DNA from: Anisus vortex
Lineage: Eukaryota; Mollusca; Gastropoda; Planorbidae
Direction: 5' to 3'
NCBI GenBank assembly: GCA_949126835.1
Contig: OX421505.1
Span: 10,387,283-10,451,282 of the forward strand
DNA length: 64,000 nt
Shown: positions 59,301-64,000 of the stretch, one piece after another
How positions within the stretch are numbered: position 1 is the stretch's first letter
How the letters are laid out: every line of letters begins with the position of its first letter
Notes under the pieces: model-generated
Told to the model about the DNA's origin: nothing
Seen by the model: the letters and a program-made list of their open reading frames with translations, nothing else
Databases searched by the model: none
Program-made: the position numbers and the translations under genes

Positions 59301-61037
59301 CTGTTAGGGCAATTTCCGCTTGTTATGAAACCTGAAGCTGTGAGGCCAAGACAGAGAGCTTAAATTAGTTTACACAGCTGTCAAGTGGCTTAGCGAAAAG
59401 ATGGCTGCAGGCAGCGCACACCTGCACAGCATAGGCCTAATCCAGCTGGGCTTAAAGTTGGTGCAGATGCGTGCTTAAGTAATCCCCAACACACACACAA
59501 AAAACAAAATAATAAATTTCTTAAAGCTGAGTGCTGACGTTCAGTAATTGTGCTCTGATTTGTGCTTTTTAAGACATTAGCCTTGTTTGTGATGCACACA
59601 CTACTGTGCTAAGATAAAAAGAAAAAGCTGTGCTGATATTGTGATATATATTTAGCATTATAATTATACATGCCGTGGGACAGAGAAGGCTGAAAGAAAT
59701 GCTTTTAAAGGCAGGTTTCTGCCAGGTCAGGAACATATCCTCCAGCCTGTAAGTTTTCAACAAACCTTACTGGTTTAAGCAGACACCCTGCATTAAAAAA
59801 TAGAGTACCGATAAGTTCATGAATATGAGTCTTCTTTGTGAGCAGAAGGCCATACCCTCTGTCACATGACTTATCTCAGACAGGATCTTGGTGTGCTCAC
59901 ACCTTGATCCACCCCTTTACATCATTACTTAAAAGCCGGAAGGCTCGTCCTACATTTTATGAGATATATATACGACTGGTGTAAAAAATATATTTGTACA
60001 AACCATTATAAAAGGAGGACACCCTCTGCGGAACATTCTCATCTATGTATGTCACGCCCAGTGTGTACAGAGCCGTGGCCCCTGCGCCATGGAGTCCCTG
60101 GCCCAGAAAGAAGAAGTACTTGTAGTTAGACAAAGAGGAGGCCTCTGTGGAGGCACACTGGTGAGAGGTAGTGTTGGAATTGAGCTTGCAGACAGTTTCC
60201 TCCGCATTCTCCACGATGTAGGAACCAGAGATGAAATGCGGCAAAGAAAACACAAAGGAGCCAATCCCAAGAATCAGGATACCTATGCCTAAAATAAAAC
60301 AAAACATTAAACTTTTTATTCAGCATTGGTCTATATATTTTAAATGTTTTTCTACTTAAGCTTAAAGTCTAAAACTAATGTTAAGCTAAATGAAATGAGA
60401 ATAATTAAATAATTTCGATCTAGACTATATGACTATATGCAATATATTACAATGAATAAAATGATACTCAAAGAGTATGTGAAAAATGGGGTAATTAAAT
60501 CATAATCATGTCAGAACAAATTGGCATGATATTTAGCACTTTTGGCTTTGACCTTTGAATTTATTATCTACCTGGCAAGTTTGTCAAAGTCAATCAATAG
60601 TTAAAAAGGGTGATCTATCATGATCTTTCCTTTAGGCTATTTAATGGCTTTAGCTTTACCTTTGCCTTTAGGCCTACCCTTTACCGAAGTTTACCTTTAA
60701 CTTTTAAAACTTTAAATTATCGGTCATCTAACTACTGTATTAATTAAGTAATAATAGTATAAAGTAATACCCTAATTTCTGTCAAATTAATTAATTAAAC
60801 TTAAATCAATCATAAAGTTACAATCAGTAATGATGTATTGAATGTGTGTTATATTGAAGAATTACCCAGATATCTTGGTTTGTGGCCATGACCGCCAAAA
60901 TAGGAAACAGGAATTACAAGAAGAACAAATACAATGTCGTAACAACTGGCTATCAGCCCTGATTCAGTGCTGGTAATCTCATACCTTTTTTCTATGGTGG
61001 AAATAACAGTGTTAACAAACCCGTTGACGGCCATACC
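41124..61037 (-). CDS. Organic anion transporting polypeptide (OATP/SLCO family), 5'-partial
   Basis: Twelve minus-strand exons join in phase to 1932 nt (643 aa plus TAA). Domain order is that of SLCO transporters: GLIASCYDI and [10 protein letters not shown], extracellular loop, the family signature WVGAWWIG, long intracellular loop, Kazal-like cysteine-rich loop (exons 8-9), last membrane segments and a cytoplasmic tail. About 11 of the usual 12 membrane segments are visible. Known role of the family: sodium-independent uptake of amphipathic organic anions such as eicosanoids, hormone conjugates and bile salts at the plasma membrane. The substrate cannot be told here. The first visible exon starts at the conserved QGMxVNG position (after the splice), so roughly 50-80 N-terminal residues are missing; no convincing exon for them was seen between 61038 and 64000. 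An LTR element and several repeats lie in the introns. Confidence 0.94.
41967..42160 (-). CDS. OATP visible exon 11 (TM11-TM12)
   Basis: 194 nt, acceptor TTGTAG, donor GTTAAC. Encodes [20 protein letters not shown], a cysteine-containing short loop and TM12 ([20 protein letters not shown]). Confidence 0.94.
42413..42477 (-). CDS. OATP visible exon 10
   Basis: 65 nt, the shortest exon, acceptor TTTCAG, donor GTAAAG. Encodes [20 protein letters not shown], which matches the family pattern RCVxxxxRSxxLGxQxxxxR before TM11. Confidence 0.92.
43806..43996 (-). CDS. OATP visible exon 9 (end of Kazal-like loop, TM10)
   Basis: 191 nt, acceptor TTTACAG, donor GTGAGT. Begins MYYNCSCV, the last cysteines of the loop, and then TM10 ([19 protein letters not shown]). 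The intron before it contains the 7.2-kb LTR retrotransposon. Confidence 0.93.
44105..44132 (-). mobile_element. SINE family 2 fragment, left side of the LTR insertion
   Basis: GTTCACCAGTTTCTG then ACTAATGTCAG. Reversed, this is the 3' end and middle of family 2. The rest of the same SINE resumes at 51320. Confidence 0.75.
44133..44587 (+). repeat. 5' LTR (455 bp)
   Basis: Begins TGCTATGAAG and ends CATCAACA. Same length and, as read, same sequence as the right LTR, which implies a recent insertion. Confidence 0.95.
44592..44608 (+). promoter_or_regulatory. Probable tRNA primer binding site
   Basis: TGGTGGCAGCGGTGGGA lies four bases inside the 5' LTR. TGG pairs with a tRNA 3' CCA, and the rest reads like the complement of a tRNA acceptor/T-arm region (possibly tRNA-Leu or -Ser; not determined). 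Confidence 0.65.
44951..45135 (+). repeat. Direct repeats in the LTR element's leader
   Basis: Three to four imperfect copies of a roughly 55-bp block built on TGTTCAAATCCGATGTGACA followed by CCATGTGTTGAATTTTATGT, decaying at the right end. They lie in the long untranslated leader between the PBS and the ORF. Confidence 0.85.
46770..49712 (+). CDS. 980-aa polyprotein: Gag - zinc knuckle - protease - second Gag-like - partial integrase
   Basis: Residues 1-130 are charged Lys/Glu repeats (coiled coil). About 135-300 is a Gag capsid-like region. A CX2CX4HX4C knuckle spans C346-C359. 363-450 is an Asn-rich repeat region. Protease-like 465-560 has DTGSS at 485-489 and LIIGN at 550-554. 637-705 resembles the first Gag region (xGxEK, FExxC, VP). 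735-785 is the usual linker before integrase. The integrase zinc finger has H792, H799, C829, C832. The core begins PFYKIAVDI and stops after D862, then joins [17 protein letters not shown] and WRGPFEI (894-900). No RT YxDD, no RNase H and no full DDE are present. The frame is open throughout. Such a product could form particles but not copy itself. The start is the first Met before the coiled coil. Confidence 0.9.
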   Translation: MESKVQLLYDEAKLLAKEYGITDKKEYQEFVENKVKQLKKELADKERDERAELRAHEIKQKELDNEIKQRELEINKEKELKALELKEKELQLNKEKEIQLKETQLKLDHELELAKLQNTKVEQTNNEKSKHSVRFKMPPFDGKEKIVDFLNLFEATCKGYGIPISEYYIHLIPQLKDKGREALSHIDKEITDYAIIKEQLIKFFIHSEDYYRQKFHNFILTDKIEPRAFVSEVKTFLLTWLDLVKIDTKNPNEIIEIMVVDKVLEQASKPLFTHIMERKVKTVENLIDAISNFKDSHPNVELTKQNQTVNTIQHRRRSYSPPRSRHNQFGNRKKFGKQPKSNNYRCIFCNGTNHSSEYCYRNNNARGRNFNPNFNRSNVDHRGFSNQNFSNFDNRNFPNQNFSNVGNRNMPNQNFSNNNVPNQHVGRQDFPNTQNRPQSNFQNGRNRGKLNNSTSQFNNVIFENRGQLILFPAYVEGKTTYCLRDTGSSIICIDESIIPNQKPTNIIRVDTIKLGNGSIVNCPVTIIDIDCPWLTGKAEAAIMKNCVAPLIIGNSFNVKHDNSFDIFQKWMNENSNDLNLKPVLLQNEKLVDLPEQEFYPALQTFNFLQTIGKSENNILNETPNIDLSINNEKDNPIPKWNGTEKLEQYVSKFESQCEINNVPKELHAISLCRHLEGHKQIFNIAKNQISDFTKMKSEILSYIDSPHKKETQMKKTENISLINMPFDELTLKQEQKEDPYIIKMVSEIEKGQVKNKNIEIINGILCRKDTKLDVTQIVIPKTLTVKVMQISHNNALSGHLSSKKTVCNLKKNFWWPKMEKDLKTFIKSCDTCLRHNKKDSKHKAPIQMTDTINKPFYKIAVDIKENIHKNMRKLEVGNKVLVYLPIGSGNTMEWRGPFEIIFKLSDVFYKVNINNKEKIVHLNNLRTDEENKVIENKSEDDMIIENKPDNDISKSEHRKITLRKCCEILRNFSRELRYNQ
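50865..51319 (+). repeat. 3' LTR (455 bp)
   Basis: Copy of the left LTR. Immediately preceded by GTGGTTGGGGGGTA, an interrupted purine-rich tract that probably serves as the polypurine tract (50851-50864). Followed by GTCAG. Confidence 0.95.
51320..51425 (-). mobile_element. SINE family 2 fragment, right side of the LTR insertion
   Basis: GTCAGGTACCCATCAGAGCT, AGGACACCCTCATG, CACTAGGATTTAATACCCAG. Continues the SINE interrupted at 44132. Confidence 0.78.
51824..51983 (-). CDS. OATP visible exon 8 (Kazal-like loop)
   Basis: 160 nt. Encodes [38 protein letters not shown] and following residues: the cysteine-spaced Kazal-like domain of the large extracellular loop between TM9 and TM10. Acceptor TTGTTCAG, donor GTAAGA. 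The acceptor junction sits at the edge of a tandem array built from copies of itself (see the repeat at 51984-52376). Confidence 0.94.
51984..52376 (-). repeat. 33-bp tandem array built on an OATP splice-acceptor junction
   Basis: Roughly a dozen imperfect copies of a unit that on the minus strand reads TTTCTCTCTATTGTTCAG then TAAACACAATGTC. Each unit repeats the polypyrimidine tract, the AG and the first bases of OATP exon 8, which starts TAACACAATGTTC. Units nearest the exon are 33 bp (11 codons) and keep the exon frame open upstream to about 52105. Further units shift frame. Confidence 0.85.
52640..52795 (+). mobile_element. LINE 3' tail copy in OATP intron
   Basis: ACAAACCAGGAAAACCAGTA through GGATGAGCGTAGGACGCAAT and AGAAGGAGCGTCTGTAATGT, then repeated ATAAG. 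Confidence 0.8.
54400..54604 (-). CDS. OATP visible exon 7 (TM8-TM9)
   Basis: 205 nt, acceptor TTCCAG, donor GTAAGC, ends phase 2. Encodes [22 protein letters not shown]9 ([17 protein letters not shown]) and the start of the large extracellular loop. Confidence 0.94.
54785..54932 (+). mobile_element. LINE 3' tail copy in OATP intron, decayed
   Basis: GGTTTCCTGAACAAACCAG, ACTAGACTCAAACCATGGG, TTCTGTATAGAAG; same family as 52640. Confidence 0.72.
55595..55684 (-). CDS. OATP visible exon 6 (TM8)
   Basis: 90 nt, phase 1 both ends (acceptor TTTCAG, donor GTGAGT). Encodes [20 protein letters not shown] and [10 protein letters not shown], the conserved segment before TM8. Confidence 0.93.
55837..55909. 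mobile_element. 73-bp TTAA-flanked micro-MITE (copy 1, OATP intron)
   Basis: Flanked by TTAA on both sides, begins CCCTTACAGTCCCGGGCGCG and ends GTCGGTACGGGAAGGG. CCCTT/AAGGG ends with TTAA suggest a piggyBac-type mechanism. Confidence 0.7.
56228..56420 (+). mobile_element. tRNA-derived SINE, family 2, in OATP intron
   Basis: GGTCCTGGGTTTGAATTCTA, TCTGATGAGTATCTGAC, GGCTGGGCATTTTACTGGCC, AGTATGCCATTCCATGG. Confidence 0.78.
56533..56694 (-). CDS. OATP visible exon 5 (intracellular loop, TM7)
   Basis: 162 nt, acceptor TTCCAG, donor GTGAGA. Encodes a charged loop rich in Lys/Glu followed by [20 protein letters not shown], typical of SLCO TM7. Confidence 0.93.
57063..57417 (+). pseudogene. LINE ORF2 C-terminal fragment in OATP intron, (GAA)n tail
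   Basis: Frame of about 108 codons with [38 protein letters not shown] and [13 protein letters not shown]. This is the common C-terminal end of one group of non-LTR retrotransposon ORF2 proteins. Followed by GAAGAAGAAGAAG. Antisense to the OATP gene. Confidence 0.85.
57706..57827 (-). CDS. OATP visible exon 4 (WVGAWWIG signature, TM6)
   Basis: 122 nt, acceptor TTGCAG, donor GTATAT. Encodes [20 protein letters not shown], which carries the OATP superfamily signature at the extracellular edge of TM6, and then [10 protein letters not shown]. Confidence 0.95.
57965..58275 (-). pseudogene. LINE 3' end (ORF2 tail plus 3' UTR) in OATP intron
   Basis: Minus strand reads [20 protein letters not shown] and WNGLPEQ, then a 3' UTR with GAGCGTAGGACGCAATAATC and AGAAGGAGCGTCTGTAATGT. 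This is the reference copy of the tail family found at 2612, 5760, 6000, 52640, 54790, 58725 and 63455. Confidence 0.85.
58725..58925 (-). mobile_element. LINE 3' end, second copy
   Basis: Diverged copy of 57965-58275 with the same CCTGAACAAACC / GACTAGACTC / CAATCTTCTGTATAG blocks in the same orientation. Confidence 0.75.
58984..59083 (-). CDS. OATP visible exon 3 (TM5)
   Basis: 100 nt, acceptor CTACAG, donor GTACAT. Encodes [18 protein letters not shown] and YTEITVDPT. The reading frame is only recognisable after splicing, as it is short. Confidence 0.92.
60004..60288 (-). CDS. OATP visible exon 2 (TM3, first large loop, TM4)
   Basis: 285 nt, phase 1 at both ends. Encodes [19 protein letters not shown], an extracellular loop with two cysteines and NTT/NSN sequons, then [19 protein letters not shown] and TYIDENV, a standard SLCO motif. 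Confidence 0.94.
60866..61037 (-). CDS. OATP visible exon 1 (TM1 end, TM2)
   Basis: 172 nt, acceptor TTTCAG, donor GTAATT after one base of a Gly codon. Encodes [19 protein letters not shown] through GHKPRYL, including the conserved STxSGLIAS and [10 protein letters not shown]. Met at 61034 is internal, not a start, because the acceptor and upstream Gly codon are part of the family core. Confidence 0.93.
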
Positions 61038-61162
61038 CTGAAAGTAAACGAAAAAAAAAAATCTACAGTTAGTCTAGTAGCCTTTATAAACTTTACTATA
61101 TAAGTATATAGATCTAGAGTCTATGTCACAAGCTTGTTTTAAATTCTGAAATAGGGCTAGTA

Positions 61163-61210
61163 ATTAGGGTATCGGAACTGGTCGCGACCCACAGGTTGGG
61201 AACCGCTGGT
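61163..61210 (-). mobile_element. Terminal fragment of a CAGCGGTTCCCAACC-type hAT element
   Basis: CTGGTCGCGACCCACAGGTT then GGGAACCGCTGG. Reversed, it reads CAGCGGTTCCCAACC, the usual hAT-like end. Only one end is present. Confidence 0.6.
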
Positions 61211-61359
61211 CCAATAGGCCTACATGGGCTTGGGCATCTGTGTGTAGGATAAAGCCTATATATATGCAGAGGAACTGGCAAGATGCTGGGGGGGGGGGGG
61301 GGGGGGGGGCATGTCTAAATAAAAAATTGATTTTTAAAAAGTGTTTTCATTTAACTTTT

Positions 61360-61975
61360 CTGGATTTCTTTCTTTGCTTTCTATCTTTCTTTCTTCTTTC
61401 TTTTTTAAACCACCTCTCTCTTTTTTTTTCCATTCTTTCTTTTCCCTCGTTATTTTTTCTATCTTTCTGTTTCTTTTTTCCTCTCTTCCTTTCTATCCTA
61501 ATATCTCTCTTATTTTCTCTCTCTCTCTCTTACTTTATCTTTCTTTATTTTTTCTATTTTTTTTCTTTCTTTCCTTCATTCTCTCACCATTTCTTTCTTT
61601 CTTGTTTTTCTTTCTTTTCTCAATTTTCTTTCCTTCTTTCATTAAATCTCCCTTTCATTCTTTCTTTCTCTCTTTCTTCCCCGTTTTCTTTTTTCTCTTT
61701 CTTTCTCACTTTCTCTCATTCTCTCATTTTTTCTTTCTCTCTGTTTTCTTTCTCTTTCTCCTCTCTTTCTCTTTCTTTCTTATTTTCTTTAAATCTCTCT
61801 TCTCTCTTTTTTCCGTCTTTCTTTCTCTTTTTCTTTTTTATCTTTCTTTCTCTTTCTTTCCTTCTCTCTTTTATTATTACTTTCTCTATGTTCTCTTTCT
61901 ATTTTCCTCCCTTTCTTTCTCTATTTCTTTTTTTTCTATCTTTCTTTCTCTTTTTCCTCTCTTCTTCCTCTATTT
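61360..61975 (+). repeat. 600-bp polypyrimidine (TTTC/CTTT) low-complexity tract
   Basis: Almost uninterrupted C/T with drifting TTTC, TCTT and CTTTCTTT units. It explains the long Phe/Ser/Leu-rich reading frames, which are not genes. Confidence 0.95.
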
Positions 61976-62437
61976 CGAAGTCTCTTTCTTTCTTTTCTGT
62001 CCTTAGGAGCGAATGGAAAGAAGGTTTGAGGGACTCCAGTGCATAAGTTGAAGCCACAGAAAGTCCCACGAACTTTGGCCTATCTCAGTTCACAAACGGA
62101 ACATGTGTCTCTCTCAGCGTTGTTTGTATTGTTGTTTTTTTTCCTCGTCTTCTTCTACCTTCTAAGCTTACTTCTTTGTTTAAAGTTTAAACATACAATC
62201 TACACGCATTCAAAACATCACAATAAACAAATCCCAATAGCCTATAATAAGCTCGTGAATTGGTTGAATCACCGATTACAGAATAACGGTTTGGAATTTG
62301 TTTTGTTTTTTTAGTTGTGCAAATGTGTTTATAGGAGAAGAGGCTGCGTGTTGTTAGAAGCTAAGCTGGAGGATAATTTTACTACTTTTTGCTGATAGTT
62401 CTTCGCTATTCAATAACTTTATTTTTAGTAGGTTGAA

Positions 62438-62662
62438 AAACAGAAAGATAGAAAGGAAGAGAAAAAGAGAGAGAAAGAGATAGAGAGAAAGAAAGAGATA
62501 AAGTGAGGTTCAAAGAGAGAGAAAAAGATATAGAAAGAAAAGATAAAGAGAGAAAAAGAGATTGCAACAGAGAAAGAAAGAGAAGGAGAGAGAAAGTGAG
62601 TTAGAAAGAGAAAAAAGAGAAAGATCGAGGGGAAAGAAAAAGAAAAAGAGAGAGATTGATCT
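62438..62662 (+). repeat. Polypurine (GA/AAAG) tract
   Basis: About 225 bp of A/G-only or near-A/G sequence, strand-opposite in composition to 61360-61975. Confidence 0.92.
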
Positions 62663-62793
62663 GTGGACGAGTGGACGGCTAAAGCACGTTTTATGTTTAA
62701 TGTTGTTGTTTTTTTAATGATAAGAAGTTATTATTTTCTTGAACAATTTTAGAGCACTTTGTGATCAATTTATTGAAAGAAATATAACAGTCA

Positions 62794-62888
62794 GAGGCTG
62801 GCTGGTCCTGCTGTTAGTGCAACGTACTGTCAACTGGAGTTTTGGGCCTAAGACGTTCTAAATCATCTTTCTAGAAATTTCTGTCATT
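62794..62888 (+). mobile_element. tRNA-derived SINE, family 1, internally deleted
   Basis: GGCTGGCTGGTCCTGCTGTT joins directly to GGAGTTTTGGGCC. The box-B part is missing. Confidence 0.68.
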
Positions 62889-63106
62889 CAAACCTACTCA
62901 TTTGTTGCAATCTCTAAAAAAAAGATCAATCGACAACCCATCACATGAAATTGTGGACAATTGTAAAAAAGCAGTATTCCAATGACCATACATATTTAAA
63001 AAAAAGCAGTAGGCTACCCATCTCATTTCCCCTAATGAAGTAGAAAAGAAAGATGGAAAGACAGAATGAAGGTAATGTTGTTGCTAACATAAGTGCATAT
63101 TAATAA

Positions 63107-63179
63107 CCCTTACAGTCCCGGGCGCGTATATAGCAGAACTGAAGGCAGCATAGATAGAAGTAGGTCGGTACAGGAAGGG
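63107..63179. mobile_element. 73-bp TTAA-flanked micro-MITE (copy 2)
   Basis: Same length as copy 1 and about two substitutions apart. Left flank ATAA, right flank TTAA. A rearranged, diverged relative is at about 11127-11220. Confidence 0.7.
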
Positions 63180-64000
63180 TTAAGACCAAACTCTAAGCAA
63201 CGTCAATATAGGGTTGGTAGGGAGGGGGGGGGGGGCAAATGACAAGCTATTGCCGACTCTCATCAATAGATTTATCTATATATAATATAATATAATTACC
63301 ATGAGCTTGTTTATATGTTTGTTTATTATATATAACGGTATATATTTGTCCTCTATAGACTTCAAGGTGGGGACAAAAGGTCAATACATACATTGGAAAC
63401 GGCATCGAAAAAAATGTTTTATCATATCAACTATATGACTTAAATTGTTGATTCTTTTTTTTAATAAAAGGAGCGTCTGTGATGTATAAGATAAGAGAAG
63501 ATTACTAATTATTGTGCCGCAAAACATGACCGAACCATGTCAGTTTGGGCCGTTTGATTGTTATCATAATGTTTTCTTGAGGACCTGCAATTGAGGATAT
63601 TCTGTGCCACATATACGAATTAGTTATATGTTCTTCGTAAGAGATTCGAAGCATTTTTCTCATGCATTTATTTTCGAAAGCTTGGGATTGACGATGATGA
63701 TGATTACTAATTATGTTAAGGTAATAAACTGGCAGTGGCGTAGCTAGTGATTTGGGGGCCCGGGGGGGGGGGGGGGGCTTGGCCTCTTTAGGGGCCCCTA
63801 CATTTTGACATTCGACATTATGACATGAGATAATGTACTTAATAAATATATAAGTATAAATTCAAATTGGTACAATATGTCAGTAAAATTAACAAAAAAT
63901 AATCATTAAGACTCTTTTAATGAATAATACAGTTGTTTATTGGCGAGATAATGCACAAGTGACAAATCTCAATTAATATCGCTTCACGTCGGTGCTTTCT

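Larger units (their letters stand above)
61211..63100. other. Upstream OATP intron or flank, low complexity
   Basis: Poly(G) at 61288-61309, the pyrimidine and purine tracts and a truncated SINE. The missing N-terminal OATP exon was searched for on the minus strand here and not found. Confidence 0.6.

Noticed and set aside
60849..61034. OATP translation start at the Met of 61034
   Set aside because: A good acceptor lies just upstream and the family core continues N-terminally (TM1), so this Met is internal.
61240..62046. 268-codon open frame rich in Phe/Ser/Leu
   Set aside because: It is the translation of the TTTC/CTTT low-complexity tract; other frames over the same interval look alike, and no domain is present.

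Overview
The window is a piece of a eukaryotic, very probably molluscan (gastropod-like) nuclear genome. It is AT-rich and full of introns, microsatellites and homopolymer runs. It carries many degraded transposable elements and scattered GGGAGATAA/GGGAGGTAAT motifs of the kind I associate with molluscs. Species cannot be named from sequence alone. The long bacterial-style ORFs are nearly all spurious (low complexity, repeats).

Two host genes are supported, both on the minus strand. (1) A complete five-exon Rab32/Rab38-type small GTPase lies at 16642-21351 (227 aa), with the subfamily's WDIAGQE switch II and a C-terminal CC prenylation site. (2) An organic-anion-transporter (OATP/SLCO) gene occupies 41124 to beyond 61037. 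Twelve consecutive exons with fully consistent splice phases encode 643 residues down to the stop; the N-terminal exon(s) are not found and are probably beyond the right edge.

Region by region: 1-16 kb is repeat-rich intergenic DNA with LINE 3' ends, tRNA-derived SINEs and hAT-type elements. It includes a decayed ZMYM1-like hAT transposase inserted in another hAT-type element, with 8-bp target duplications. 16.6-21.4 kb is the Rab32-like gene, with a 51-bp tandem array downstream of its stop and SINE/hAT/pogo-type insertions in its introns. 21.4-41 kb is intergenic: inverted copies of a 0.6-kb TIR element, SINEs, a 2.6-kb hAT-like element holding a pogo-like element, and a stretch unusually dense in the palindrome TAGGCCTA. 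41-64 kb is the OATP gene.

The most interesting object is a young LTR retrotransposon (44133-51319) in an OATP intron, antisense to the host gene. It has 455-bp LTRs that look identical, a perfect 5-bp target duplication, a tRNA-type primer binding site and one intact 980-codon ORF. That ORF reads Gag - zinc knuckle - protease - a second Gag-like domain - integrase zinc finger - integrase C-terminal module. Reverse transcriptase, RNase H and most of the integrase catalytic core are absent, yet the frame is open. It therefore looks like a recently mobile, non-autonomous Ty3/gypsy derivative in which a second Gag-like domain stands where the polymerase should be. It landed inside a tRNA-derived SINE copy.

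Other notable signals are a SINE family and a LINE family sharing a 3' tail, a tandem array of 33-bp in-frame copies of an OATP splice acceptor, and two 73-bp TTAA-flanked micro-elements.
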